A stretch of 64,000 bases of DNA, taken from the NCBI GenBank assembly GCA_033063855.1, contig CP093829.1, positions 6,458,243-6,522,242 of the forward strand, given 5' to 3'. Of this stretch, positions 48,801-61,286 are shown in pieces. Position 1 is the first letter of the stretch, and each line of letters starts with the position of its first letter. The translations under genes were made by a program, and so were the position numbers. The notes below the pieces were generated by a model that had not been told where the DNA came from, searched no databases, and saw only the letters and a list, made by a program, of their open reading frames with translations. The stretch comes from Smittia aterrima. Taxonomy: Eukaryota; Arthropoda; Insecta; Diptera; Chironomidae.

Positions 48801-50843
48801 CTAGGCTTCGGTCGGTTCTTCAATGCTGCTAAAGCTTGTTGAACCGCCTCTTGTCGCACCTCTGAGTGTCGCGAGTGTTCAGTTTGTTTTAGCAAGCAAT
48901 TTTTTTTTGTGATTTCATATTGTGACAACGATGTTATTTTAAACATGTAAGTGTGGATGAATGGAGCGTTTCATTGATTAGGCGCAGCGAACCGTGAAAA
49001 TCATAAAAAGAGAAGCCGGATGGAGAGAAATTTTCGTTGCATTAGAAAACGTTATCGAATCTGCTTTTAAGTAATTGTGAGTTTATGTGATGGTCAATGA
49101 AAGCGGGTCGGAGAGTCCAAAAGACGAGAAGTCTTTTAAGAACGTCAACGACCAGAATTGTGCAGAATGTCATGCGAAAACATAAAACAATGTCATGCAA
49201 AAACTATTTTTACCGCTCGTGTATCTTCCGTCGTGATGCCGTCCCGTCCTTCCTCTAGGCCTTCCCTCACCACTACTCTTTGGAACAGCTTGTTCAGCGG
49301 ATGGCACCGGTTGCGATCGATAAACGATTGTGGCTTTTTGAGGCTGTGGTTGATGTGAGACGGCAACGTGACGCTGAGCAGCGATCAACTTCTGGGCAAC
49401 GAACTGCTGCTGTTGCTTTTGAAGCTCAGCTTTTAACAAACGAAAATAACATAAAAATTACGCAAAATCAAAATTGGATGCAGAAGAAAATAATTGAACG
49501 AAATAAATCTATTTCTACGATTGCCAATGATTTGTTTCTAATTTACAAAACAACTAAAACTACTCTCATGACTAAACCAAAACCAAACATAGTAAGAACG
49601 TGTTATTTCTAAGTTTCGTGTGTCGCGCATGCAAAGATCATCATCACATAATCTTTTCAAGCCACATCGCCCCGCTTCGCGATCATTACCTGAGTGATAA
49701 CGTTTCTCGTTGTGAGTGACTCGCTTCTGAGTTCGACGATGCTTCTGGTGAGCTGCGTTGTCGCGACCTGTATTTCCTGGATGATGGTGATGATGATGAT
49801 GATGTCCTCCGCTGCCACTTCCGCTAATCGGTTGATTCACATAATCTCGTTGATCGCCACGACGCGAGGCTGACGATGATGATTGACCGTGCTGGACGCA
49901 AGAACTTCCACCATTACTGTTTGTTTTTGTCGCAGCGCTATTCACGTAACTGTGACCGTCGGAAGCTTTTATGTGGGGTTTTTAGGATTATTGCAATTTG
50001 CAGGTGTTAGCAGTTTCAATTAGAGAGAAGATAAAGAAATGGGTTAGAAAGAAAACCGTCACCAGTCAACAGAAGAGAAAGCAAAGTAACGAACTAAAAA
50101 GCGATCAAACAAAAGTTCTAAGAGGCAAATAAAGAATCTCAAGCAGTCTTACCTTGTGCGGTGCTTGATTGAGATCCATTCTTGTTCGACGAACTCAAGT
50201 ACGGAGCTAAGAGCCGTTGACGTTTCTTTTCGTAACCTTTCTGAGTGATGTCGCCTGGAACGACGAGAAAAACGGGTTTAAAATATGTAGTTTACGCATC
50301 ACTCGGAGCTGATTCAACCGAAAAGCAAAATTGGAGAACATTTAACTTGCAAATGAATGATTTGGGGGGCGGGAGGAATAACGGGCTCGATATGAATGAA
50401 AGTACGAGTTTAGCAAGCGTAGACGGCATGCGTGATCATTGATTGTTATTGGAGCGGTTAAGACAGATTTTACTTTGATTTATTCATTGTTTTCTAACGC
50501 GATTGTTTTGAAGGTGATGGGAAAAACAAATCGGGAGATGACTAAGAGAGTTTTGAATTCGTTGATTGCAGGAAACACTTGCGCGTGCTATAAATTGAAA
50601 TTGCGTTTAACTTGAGGACTCTTATCAGAAATGAAGTTACAAAGAAATTTGAAAAGGGTTGAAAAAGTTATTCTGTTGGCGCCAGACATTCTGAGCTTCT
50701 CGCGAAACCATAAAGTTTTAATTTTCGCTCCACAAATGAAATTAAATTTAAATCATCTCACCTTCTGACAACTCCAGATCCAACTCAGCAAGTTTCTCAC
50801 GAACTTCGTCTGGCAGCTGTGCAACTTCGAGAACGTTACTCAT
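42806..50843 (-). CDS. DIP2: Disco-interacting protein 2 (1820 aa, 16 exons)
   Basis: DIP2 proteins are conserved animal multidomain adenylate-forming proteins related to fatty acyl-AMP ligases; they act in lipid (diacylglycerol) homeostasis and in neuronal development. Complement(join(42806..42909, 42971..43610, 43671..43844, 43901..44224, 44278..44810, 44867..45053, 45111..45262, 45944..46616, 46671..47242, 47295..48296, 48357..48650, 48730..48861, 49214..49429, 49690..49965, 50153..50254, 50762..50843)) gives one frame. The N-terminus (LPDEVREKLAELDLELSEG, then GDITQKGYEKKRQRLLAPYL) is the DMAP1-binding domain. A disordered Ser/Gln/His-rich linker (eight-His run) follows to about residue 480. 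AMP-binding-like domain 1 spans about 485-1115 and domain 2 about 1168-1820, ending DPIYVAYNM. Length is close to other insect DIP2. Exon 15 contains a Gly/Ser/Thr-rich insertion (about residues 1628-1675) inside domain 2. All 15 junction phases agree. Confidence 0.95.
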
Positions 50844-51798
50844 TTTCAGTTCTTTGACTTGTTCAACTTTGCTTTATTCACAAATTTGCTTTGATTCTAA
50901 ACGAGAAAAGTTTTTTTCTTATCAATCAACATTTCCATAAAAAATTAATCGAGAGGAATTGAAACGGTTCGAACAAAGAAGCAAATCATCGCCCAAATAT
51001 TCGTTTAAAGAGCTGTGAACAACATCATCATCCACCTTCAATGACTCACACGAACCGAAGCAGCGAAAACATTCTTTGCTTTTTACGTTCAACCGACATT
51101 TCAATAATTTCACTCTCGATATCGTTTTCTACTCGGGAATATCTTCCACTTGACCTCCCGGGGCCACGAATATGAAGCTCAATTAACACTTACACACTCG
51201 AATTTCAGAGAATTATTATTGTTTAAATTTTCTGTCTTTCCCTTTCTTTATTCGCAATCACTTTTTGATCGAATCGGGAGTTTTAACTTGACTCGCAGCG
51301 TTATCACAAGGAGCTCCAATGGAATGACTTAACAGTCGTACAGTGTTTGATGTGCACTTCGCGCTTCTTGATGCGCCTCGCGGCTTTCTATGCACCATTT
51401 GCAGTTTATTTACTTAAAGATTTTTCTTTCTTCTTCTTATTCCGATCCGTCGGGCGAGAACATTTTTTTCTCAGTCAATTTTCACTACGAAATTCGAAGT
51501 TTTACGCGACACTTGACATTTACTCGAGTGCTCCATGGCACCATCTTCAACTTTATTCCGTCCTGAGCTTAGAAACTAATCGATTGACTATTGTAAAACC
51601 AAAATTTGTGGTTTATCAAATAAAATTCTCGCAATCTCTGAAGCTTACTTGATTTCTGGCTTTGAATGAAAATAAATTTCGTGAAAAGCTTGATTTTGGT
51701 TCGAAAGCTAAGGTGCAAACAATTGCTCAGATCAATTGCTCAGATCATTGAATAATAAATAAATAAATTGTTTTCACGAATTAAAACCAATTTAAACA
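50844..51798. promoter_or_regulatory. Bidirectional intergenic region DIP2 / 119-aa gene
   Basis: 955 bp between two divergently transcribed starts (DIP2 at 50843 and the small gene at 51799). No clear TATA box is seen on either side. The open frames in it (50922-51113, 51150-51332, 51347-51652) have no known features. Likely holds both promoters and 5'-UTRs. Confidence 0.5.
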
Positions 51799-52210
51799 AT
51801 GTTCAAGTCTTCAAAGAAGCTCAGTGATCCCCCTAAAGTCATGACAATGCAGGAGATCCAAGAAGACCTTGAAACTTTCTGCAAACTCGTTCACAAGCCT
51901 AATAACAGAGATCAGGTAATTATTTTGATTGAAAGGAAACATAAAATTAATTAAATTACTTTTGTAGCTGATCGATGACATTAAAAACCTGAAACCTGAA
52001 GATACGTTAACTCTCAGTCAGTGGTGGGACTGTTTCGAAGTGAAAGACACACAAATGGAAGAAATGACGTTGCTACGAGAAAAACTTTTGGAGATCAAGA
52101 CAAGTTTACTGGAAAATGAAATATCCGAACTAACTCAACAGAAATCTGCACTAATCAGTGAAATCGAGGATAATCTAAGGAGTCTCAACGAGCACAAAAC
52201 ACCAAAATAA
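51799..52210 (+). CDS. Small coiled-coil protein (119 aa, 2 exons)
   Basis: Not recognised. Exons join(51799..51915, 51968..52210) with a 52-nt intron give MFKSSKKLSDPPKVMTMQEI to a stop at 52208. It has an N-terminal basic Ser-rich start, a short helical region, an acidic stretch with the unusual pair WWDCF, and a C-terminal heptad-rich coil (LLREKLLEIKTSLLENEISE). No signal peptide or membrane segment. A candidate AATAAA lies near 52240. Both exons are small and were recovered from splice-site and phase agreement. Confidence 0.7.
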
Positions 52211-52395
52211 TTTATTTCAATTTGTCTTAAAGAATCAAAGGAATAAAACCAGATTCTGAATATTCACAATTACAAAACAACAATCTTAATATGGATACAT
52301 ATAGTTATGCTCGGAATAAGCAATACAACAAGAGCAATACATTCCTAAAACGTAATGACAATGGTAAATGAATAAATCGAGTCAATGAAATGTAT

Positions 52396-52563
52396 TTACA
52401 AACCTCTTGGTTTACACTTGAGATGATTTTCTATGAACTGACACGGACAGATATGTTTCACCATGTGACGACCCGGATTATCATTCGATACTTTCAAATA
52501 ACTCCTCATCATGTGCTTACCCCACCGTGACGCGTAACGTAAAATTACCAACTCTCCACGGTT
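52396..52563 (-). CDS. Alternative terminal exon of the TMEM268-like gene
   Basis: Acceptor CTTCTACAG|AACCGTGG at 52564-52565, then 55 codons in the phase required by the fifth exon, ending with TAA at 52396-52398. Alignment with the other last exon: ELVILRYASRWGKH versus ELVIMRYIQRWAKD, and CPCQFIE versus CACQYAE. Each carries its own stop, so splicing would choose between two C-termini. Skipping the first exon would be needed to use this one. Confidence 0.65.
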   Translation of the reverse strand, partial: NRGELVILRYASRWGKHMMRSYLKVSNDNPGRHMVKHICPCQFIENHLKCKPRGL

Positions 52564-54159
52564 CTGTAGAAGAAAACAAAATTGATTCTAAGTTAGTTGA
52601 CTTTATTCTTTAAAATATTTGAAGGCATATTGCACCACAAAAGATCTCTTTCTATATTTTAAATCCTAATTTGGACATTCGATGATTGACTGTGCCACAG
52701 CAGAGACAACAGGATTTGTTATCTGATTTCGGTTTTGGTATTTTCGCTAACAGGATCTCCTCTGCGTATTGACAAGCACAGTAAGCCGTTCGAATGTGAC
52801 GAGGATGAGCTGCGACTCCATTCTCCGTCATCTGCCAATCAAGACGTCGTCGGGTGTAATCTTTCGCCCATCGTTGAATGTATCGCATGATCACGAGCTC
52901 AGCTATTTCCTGAAGGATTCTCTTATGCTAACAACGTTGGAAATGAAATATTCTTTGATCTTACCTGTTTCTTTGTTGAAACTCTTGTGTTATTGCTTCC
53001 TTTAATTACAACATCGTTCGCATCAATGTCTAAACGAGATTCCCAACCTGGCTCCACTGGCTGACCGTTATGTTCGGTTCTCTCAAGGAATCCAGTGATG
53101 AAGCTAAAAGAAAGAAATTTTAAATTAAATCGAGAACAGATTGAGATAAGATTTGGTTCCTTACGAGACGCATTGCGTGGAATCGAAGTAGATAAAGCAG
53201 AGATTGACTTTATGACAAGAAATGTTGCCACGATCATCCAGCGTTATAATGATTTTGTGCTTGATTAACAATTTATTAACACGCGCTAGGCACTTCTCTA
53301 ATCCTCGTGCGAGAAGCGACTTCACCCACATGCAAAGGAAAACGGCGACGGCATTGAAGAAGAGCCATCCAACTCCCAACGAGAACAACAAGATTCCAGT
53401 GACGCCAGAGAATAACAATCCAAGAAGAACAAGGAACGCAAGGGAAATCCAAACCATCAAAACCCTTTTATAACAAATGTTGTAAAGTGTGAATCGGTAA
53501 TCGTTGACAAGCATTTCCATCGCGTGAACATATTCTTCAACTGTCAGCTGCAAGAATTAAATTTTAAGATTTCTAATCAAAGTGAAATCTCCTTCTCTTA
53601 CAGTCAAACCCTCCGCCATCAATTCTTCTGGCACAAGATGAGGGAGAAACTTCGCTGATGTAATCCAAGGTAAACTTTCGTTGACAGGAAGCAATGTCAC
53701 GATAATTTCTCCATTCACTACAAAAAATTAATTAAATTCCGTGCACATTTCAACGATCGAAAGTTGATCGCTTACCGAATCCTTCTTCGATTCTTTCACT
53801 TCCCAACTCAACATTTCGCATCGCACTTGAAGATGTTGAGACTGCGGCTTGCGCAACTTTTTTCCCTTTCGCATGATCACCATTCTGGTGTGATTCAGGT
53901 TTAGGCGTTATCTCAATTGTGATCGACTCAACGTCTAAAACTGCGGGTCCCGATGATGAAGCGCCCTTTAAAGTGAAACAAGCGAATGATGTCACTTTTG
54001 AACCGAGTGAGTAAATAATTAATTTACCTTCACATCTTTGGGAGGCACAACATCATCGCTTTCTTCTTCAAACTTTACCCATTCTTTCTTATTTGGGTCA
54101 CGGTTGGCCGATAGCGGATCGTCGTGTGCCGTAGAAAACTTTTTTCCGTCATCAGACAT
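52396..54159 (-). CDS. TMEM268: TMEM268-like membrane protein with alternative last exons
   Basis: Complement(join(52652..52921, 52965..53103, 53165..53547, 53602..53717, 53776..53965, 54028..54159)) gives 409 aa from the ATG at 54159. Residues 1-110 are acidic and disordered. Two transmembrane helices follow (about residues 175-195 and 200-220: VLMVWISLAFLVLLGLLF, GILLFSLGVGWLFFNAVAVF). The core reads HKIIITLDDRG and CFIYFDSTQCV, which matches the TMEM268 signature (HRVLLGV..., W..YFD...C). The last exon ends with a cysteine cluster (CACQYAEEIL, CCLCC). A second terminal exon lies just downstream at 52396-52563 (55 aa, in the same phase), reading NRGELVILRYASRWGKHMM and CPCQFIENHL. It resembles the first in the ELVIxRY..RW and CxCQ motifs. 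Human TMEM268 ends CPCQLIEAYI, so the downstream exon is the closer match. Its biochemical role is poorly known. Confidence 0.82.
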
Positions 54160-54802
54160 TTTAATTCATTTCTTTAACCGAATCGGATCGTTCGATGTTA
54201 CACAAAACTCAATTTGAATCACAATAAAGAATCCACAATTTATCTCGACAAAATAAATAAAATTCCATTTGTGTTTGACACGAAGCAGAAAAAAATAAAC
54301 TCCGACGATGTGTTAACGTGGATAAAGCATAAACTCGACTACCTAGACTCGGAAAGGTGTGTTAAGTGCTTAGCGCTCGCTTCGACGTGTGCAAGATGTG
54401 TATTCGAATAGAGCGAGACGAGTGCAAGAATGTTGGTTTATAGTCAAACGAGAAAATTCATTCACCAACAGGTAACAACAACAGGTTGATCAATTGATGA
54501 TGTTGAGACTAGAACGATCGTTGCGATTTAATTTCCGCTCTTGCAATTCGAGAGACTCGTGATTCACGAGGTGAATGGCTGGAATTATTCTTGAGAATTA
54601 ATCACGTTTGTTGTTCAGAACTTGTATCGCTTTTTATCGATCTGAGTCATTCATTAATTTTACTTATTCATGAAGAATTTGTTTTGGTTTTTCAAATCAA
54701 ATTTGTATCGTCGATCAACAGGTGTTTATTATTATTTTTCTTCTTTCTGTTCATCACGAAGGAAAACTTTATTACGTTGAAACATTGAACAATAAATTCT
54801 TT

Positions 54803-56705
54803 TTAATCGCTATCGTAATCGTTTGGTTTGCTGTTGAGAGGCCGTCGCGAATCGTCCTCTGATCCGTAAATAACGTCTTCGTCTGAATCGTTAACGAAAA
54901 CATTTGGATTATCTTTTCTGATGGGTTCTACAACAAGAGAAAGTTTTGTTGATGAGAATTCTCGTTTGAAAGAATGCAAATTAGAAATTACCGTTCATTG
55001 TCAGTACTGGGCTGTATACGTAGGCCATCGTAATTACGTAAAAGTTTATCATTCCATAAAAGCACATGAAGTGAGCTGAGCTCTTGTAATTTGTCGCAAG
55101 CTGACCCACGAAATTATCCTCGACGATCCCGATTCCTCCAAATCTCGACAGAGTCGACGACAATGTCACCGTCATCACGAATAACATGAGAAGGGACAAA
55201 AACTTCAGTCGCATGTCAAAGTATTGCATTGAGCGGAGATCGTTGTAGGCGCAGAACATCAAAAAAATTAAGTAAATCATGTAAAAGAGAACTGACAAGT
55301 AGAAGAAGGTTGTGAAGCCTTTGTAGTTCGTGTCGAAGAAGTGAATCCAAGTTGGATCTCTCAGTTCTGAGCACTTCTCCCAAATCGCGAGAGTTAGCGC
55401 TGACATCCAAATCGGGGAAAGAATCACAAGCTTCGGAAGGTAAAACGTTGAAAACTTTCGAACATTTTGACGGAGCGCGTGATAAACTGAAACCCTAAAA
55501 AGAAAATTAAAATTTCTCATCAACTTTAATTTGAATTCAATCTTTTCGTCGATCTTACCAGAACAAGAGAAGAGTACAGAGGAACGTTGCTTGAAAGAGC
55601 GCGTCTAACATGCCAACAAACATCGAGTTAACCAGAAACTGTAGTGGGAACAGTGGATCTACAAAACAAACAAAAGATTAATTCAATCTCATGAGAATCT
55701 CAAACTTTCTTCTTACTATCGAACAAAATAAGAAACGGCAAGAGAATGAAAATAAATTTCTGTTCGATGCTCCAGTTCGATGAAGGATATTTTCTCAATG
55801 AATGATAGAACCAACAAGTGACGATGAAAGCGAAGAACAGGAAGATGAATCGGAAACTTATTTCCAAAGATGTGTACGCTGGGTTGAACGTTTTGATCTA
55901 AAATTGAATAAATCAATCAGAAAGTCTCTTTGAGAAAGAATTTTCAGCTCACATAGAAATTCAATTTGACAATGTTGTAACGTTTATGATTCAATCCAAA
56001 GAAATTGAGTTTCAATGAATAATGCGAATACTCGAGCCACGCTAAATGCATTATCGTGAAGTCCTCGCAAGTATTTCCTTTGCACTTTAAATGTCTCGTT
56101 CGATTCTTCGACGAATACTCGTCGAGTGCGACGAGCTTTGTGTCGTCTAAGCCTTTTATTATCACGTTCACTTCAAATGCTGTATCAAAAATTTCGTCTA
56201 CGAATAATCGATTAATTGTGAATCATTGGAGAGAAGAGAATTACGACATTACTTTCTGTATTATCAATTTGATATTTAGCGAAGAGCCAAAGCTGTCTTG
56301 AGTAACTTCCGAGGAGTTGCGTTTGAATATTGAAAGGCCCATTCGCTAAATAATCTTCCTGTGAACTGTTTGTTAAGGACGAAGCGTCGATTTCTTTAGT
56401 TAAAGTTATTTCTGGACCAGCTAATCCTATGAAGATGCCAAGGAAGAAACAAGCGAAGAGCGCCAGGAAAACTAGAAGGAAATTTCTCTTGTCTAACGTG
56501 TAGAGCCTCATGTTAAACTTCTCGGGTCTGAAATAGAAAGAATAAAATGAAATTCCGATTCTTGATTATTCTGCGAAGTAAAATACTTGTCATGGTTAAC
56601 AGCTGGCGACAGTGGAGCGAACTCGCTGAAGAAATCCGTCAACGTATTCTTTATTCTGTTGTGGGGAAGGCTTAACTTGATATTAGGCAAGTTTGTTTGC
56701 GACAT
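54803..56705 (-). CDS. TMEM181: TMEM181 (GPR178) multipass membrane protein, 509 aa
   Basis: Complement(join(54803..54927, 54992..55494, 55559..55658, 55717..55897, 55953..56179, 56253..56527, 56587..56705)), 509 aa, phases consistent. An N-terminal cytoplasmic stretch leads into one transmembrane helix (LLVFLALFACFFLGIFIGLAG), then a luminal domain with N-glycosylation sites (SLTNSS, SSKNRT) and cysteines. After that comes a bundle of about seven helices (for example FRFIFLFFAFIVTCWFY, FFYLSVLFYMIYLIFLMFC). The tail is acidic and ends NSKPNDYDSD. This is the layout of TMEM181, related to the Wntless/GOST seven-transmembrane fold. In mammals TMEM181 has been reported as a host factor for a bacterial cytolethal toxin; its normal role is unknown. 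It lies head-to-head with the GPCPD1 gene. Confidence 0.85.
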
Positions 56706-57669
56706 TTTATCGTTTTGAGGACTTAAATCTAAAAATTTCCTTCGGAAAACTTGTAGCGCTGAAAGACAAAATCGTAGAACTGGAAAAATCGATAATTTTG
56801 AGGGGAAGAAAATTTTAGAAAAACAAATTCGTAGGATCTTCCTGATTTGTTGTGAAGTGGAAAGTTTATTATTTTATTTCGTAAAATTGCTAGGTGAACA
56901 ATTTATTTATTAAAAAACTTTAAGTAAAGAAAGTAAGCTCAGTTGTCATAACTTTAAAATTGAAAATCAATCAAAAGAAAAGTTTTAGATCATTTTATTT
57001 GATATTTCGTAATATTTCTTAAGTTTTTCAAAAAAGCATGAGAAATATTTAATTAAATTATTTTGCTCAGTCAACAACAATTGTAGCGCTTATCTTAATT
57101 TTCGGGGATTGTTGCGCACTATGTGAGCATAAAAAATTATTTCTGAGCAAGTGAGCAAAACAAAAGAAAATTTCGCGAAATGATCTTAGTAATAAACTTA
57201 GCTCTGTAGCGACAGCTGACACTCTTTTCAGTTTATCTTCCTGAAAAGACTCGGAGTTCATTAAACTTTAACTCAAAATATTGATAATAAGTAGTTCAAT
57301 CTTGTTTTGTACAGTACAGACCAAAAGGTAAATTTTTTTCCCAAGTGAAAATGTTTTCAAGCGAAAGTCTTTGTGCCTCGCGTTTTACTTTGTTGTGTAA
57401 ATGTTTCAAGGAACAAATTTTTCATGTGCTTTCTATTGAATCACTCTACTGAGTTTTAGCCTTGAAGTCCATTTGAGACGAAAAAAAATAATCAATAACT
57501 AAGCAAGTTTTACAATCGAGTCGAGTCTTTATCATTTTGCCAGTCAAGCAAATAAAAAACTCATTTCCAAGTGTCTCGCGGATAATTAGTGATAACTTTC
57601 AAGTGCTTCTGTCACGAACTGTAAAGTACGATCATAAATTAATATTTCTCATTGTCGTCATCAGTTGAA
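56706..57669. promoter_or_regulatory. Bidirectional intergenic region TMEM181 / GPCPD1
   Basis: 964 bp between divergent starts. No gene; no clear TATA box. Presumed promoters of both genes. Confidence 0.5.
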
Positions 57670-60600
57670 ATGCAGCGTTGGTGGTACTCAGATGACAAAT
57701 TTAACAGTGGAGACAAAGTACAAAAGTCTCGAAAGTCTCCAACCAAGAAAAGTGAGCTCACCAAGAAATGGAAGTTCTCTGTGTTCGTAAACCAGGATCT
57801 GAATCTCTACGAGAAGATAGCCTTGACTGGAAACTGCGATGAACTTGGAAACTGGGATAGCGATCAATCTGTGTTGCTAAATCAAGAAAACGGTGAGTCT
57901 CTCTCTCCCTCTTCGTTCGCTTTCTAACATAACGAGGGCCCAAATATGAATAACGTCGCCATACATTTACGAAGAGTTCGAATGTCCAATCTCTTCATGA
58001 CGTCATCAGCATCGCAATGCTTCTACTCGAAAAGAAGCTACGTTGCTCTTAAAGAGCCCAAAATATTTGTTTTTCCGTCTAACGTTTAGTCGCCCGACTT
58101 TTGTTTGTCTTCTTTATTTATATGAACATTCGTTGAGAATAATCACGAGCCCCTTCTCGATTGTAACGTGGCGCTTTTCTCTCCTCTGATAATTCTAAAT
58201 TAAGAAAAGCTTAATTGATCCGACTTACACATCGTAGAAGTCGAAAGAGTTTTGGGTCTCGTTCAATCACCTGACTAAAGTTTAAACGAACATTCTTCAA
58301 GGAAGAAGAAGAAAATCAGCTGACTTTTAGTTCCGAGCGAACTCTTCGTCGTTGTTGTTGTACACAGAGCGCGAAATAGAAAATGTTTGTCGAGGTAAAC
58401 ATTACCATGCGAGTTTCAGGCGAGCAACACGACGAAAGAATCTGTCTCAGTCTCAATTAAAATAATCAAAATATTATTGTTATTACAGATAACGTTTGGA
58501 GCACTGAAGTAAGCATTCCATGTGATATGGACGTGCACTATCGCTACTTCATTGCTTCGATCGATCCGTCACACCAAGAAAGTGTGCACGTGAGGAAATG
58601 GGAGACACACTTGAGAGCTCGTCGCATACCTAAAGGCGATGACATTCAAAAAAGCAACGACATTGAAACACTCGGAGATGTTAACGGAATCGAGAAATTG
58701 GATAAAGGATGGCTAACGAACGAGACGATCCTGCAGTTTAAATTCTTCAACAATCCATTCTTTGTTAAGGAGCGAATGAAGAACCGCCCGTTGTATGTGA
58801 AGGTAACATGCGAATCCGGTAAGCCTGGCAAAAGGCTCACACTAACAACTCATTTTAGTTGACCGCGATGAATTTACGAATCAACGCTGAATCATCCAAT
58901 GCCCTGATCGAGGAGTCATTGTCAAACGACACAAGGGAAAACGCTGCTGACTCTCCTGCTTACGCATTTTCAGAAGTTGGAACGTTGAATGGTGAGGAGT
59001 TCGTCTTCAAGCAGCAGGACCAGTTCGGACGAGCTTATATGAAGGATGACATTTTGGTTTTCCATATTACGGTCACCGAGCCGGAAAATATTGCCTATTT
59101 AATCGATCTTTATACCACTGCTAAGCGCCCAGACGACCCTCCACACCATTTGGGCTACCATTTCCTTCTTCCAAATTATCTGAAACGATCAGAAGGTCAA
59201 TTAGAGCTTCCGATTACTTGCGCGTCTAAGCATCGTCCTCTGGGCATGATGAAGATTGAATTCGTCAAGATAACGCCTTTGGATGATCCACATACTGACA
59301 TGAAGGTAAACTTGTTGTTGTTCCGTTGCTTTAAGAATTTGCCATTATTTGCTTTTAGCTTTCATACGTTCGCTACTGGAATGCGAAATGGAAAGGCCTC
59401 GATGTAGGCCATCGTGGCTCAGGAACATCATTCAAAGTCACAAGTGGAGGCTCCATTAGGGAAAACACGATCGCTTCGCTTAAGAAAGCTGGAGAGTCTG
59501 GAGCAGACTTTGTTGAGTTTGATGTTCAATTGTCAAAGGATCATCATCCAGTTATCTATCATGACTTCAACGTTTACGTTTCACTCAAGAAAAAGGCTAC
59601 GATAGATGCTAATGATATGCTTGAGTTACCAATGCGAGAGTTGACATTGGAGCAACTGAAGAATTTAAAAATCTATCATGTCGTTGAAGGACGAAACCGC
59701 GAGCCGAAGTTCTTTGACGAGGATTTAGCCGAGCATCAGCCTTTCCCAGAATTATCTGAGGCGTTGACAGTCATTGATAAGAAAGTCGGATTTAACATTG
59801 AAGTAAAGTGGGCGCAAATGCTTGAGAACGGGATTTGGGAAGCTAATCACACTCCTATCGATAAAAACAAGTACGTCGATCGCATACTGGAAGTTGTACT
59901 TCAAAATGCCGGCGATCGTCGAATCATCTTCTCTTGTTTCGATGCCGACATTTGTGTGATGATTCGCAACAAACAAAACTTGTTCCCGGTCATGTTCCTG
60001 ACTCTTGGCACAACTGAGCGTTATCCAAAATATTATAATCCGTAAGATAGCTGATAATCGTTTTCCATCGTTTTCAATGATATTCTTCTTGTAGATGCTG
60101 CAACACTATTCAAAATGCTGTTAAGTTTTCCGTCGCTAACGAGCTCCTCGGGATCGTAGCTCACACTGAGGATTTATTGAGAGACATGTCGCAAGTCAAT
60201 CTGGCTAAAGACATGGGATTGATTCTGTTCTGCTGGGGAGACGACAACAATTGCAAAGACACTATCAAGTTCTTAAAAGACAAAGGACTCCACGCTATTA
60301 TCTACGATAAAGTTGACGTTTTGATCGAGTCAAAGGTAAATCGCTCGGTTTATGATTTCAATTCTTTGAATTCGGTTTTGAATTTCTCATCTCGAATATT
60401 GGCTACCATTGCATTCAACATTGCTCATGACGACGACTGAACCTACGAATGCTTAAGGAATGCTTAATTTTAATGTCACAACTTTCCTCTGCTCATTTTC
60501 CTCTAATCATTTTTGATCAGCAAAAGGAAAACTCATGAAACACTTGAAATTTTCTCACAAGTCAAGGTCACAAACAAATTTCTCTTGTTTAATGAATATT

Positions 60601-60895
60601 TTCAATTTGACAGGGTAAACAGGGTCGTCAAGCTTAGTTCAATTTAAAAAATCTTTCCTTGAGGCTTCATAGTCTTCACAGTTAACTGTTCAGAGAGCAA
60701 GCGAGAGAGCTTGAATATTTTTTTTTCGTGGGAAATAACTTGAACCGAATCAAAAAAGTTGATTTAAGGGAGAAAGCTCATAACTAATGATGATTGTTTT
60801 AGGAACAAGTTTTCTATGTCGCGTCGAAAGAGTCACAAATTAATGATTTGGAGCAAATCGATTTGGAGCATCGCCAACAGTCGCAAGCCAGCTAA
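57670..60895 (+). CDS. GPCPD1: Glycerophosphocholine phosphodiesterase GPCPD1-like (666 aa)
   Basis: Hydrolyses glycerophosphodiesters such as glycerophosphocholine to glycerol-3-phosphate and choline. Exons join(57670..57892, 58489..58802, 58859..59305, 59359..60041, 60095..60335, 60803..60895), 666 aa, close to the 672 aa of the human enzyme. The start is the in-frame ATG before QRWWYSDDK. An N-terminal CBM20 starch-binding domain (about residues 35-150: WKFSVFVN, ALTGNCDELGNWDSDQSVLL) is typical of this subfamily. The GDPD catalytic TIM barrel begins near residue 345: VGHRGSG, then RENTIASLKKA, EFDVQLSKDHHPVIYHD, and FNIEVKW. The catalytic HRG, EN and the acidic metal ligands are intact. 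Cytosolic, no signal peptide. Intron 1 is long for this region (596 nt). AATAAA near 61126. Several paralogues exist in flies; which one this is cannot be told here. Confidence 0.93.
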
Positions 60896-61286
60896 GCAGC
60901 TACCTCTCTACAAATTTTGCCTAAGAAAATTCTACATTTCTTGAATCGCTTTGGAACAGAGAACTCACTAAAGAGACCAGCATGAGGCTCGAGGAAATTA
61001 TTTAAAATTCTCTAGTGTTCACCTTACAGTTGCATTATTCTTTTCTCTTTTAATTTTTTTTTGAAAAACCTAATGATGTAGGAAACAGAAGTATAAAATG
61101 AATCTAAAAATTAAGAAAATCAAACAATAAAAGCATAACATTTCACATTTTGTGCGCACAGGCTGACTGAGTGTGATGAAGTGTCGCATTTTTATTCAAT
61201 TTAAATTTTCCAATTGTTTCATTGAGAAGTTTATTTCAGAGATTCGAGATTTCTCTGTTCGCTCTCGAGTTTAATTGTTGGAAAAG
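60896..61286. other. Intergenic GPCPD1 to JHBP-1
   Basis: 391 bp. Holds the GPCPD1 3'-UTR (AATAAA near 61126) and the JHBP-1 promoter; no TATA box is obvious. Confidence 0.5.
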
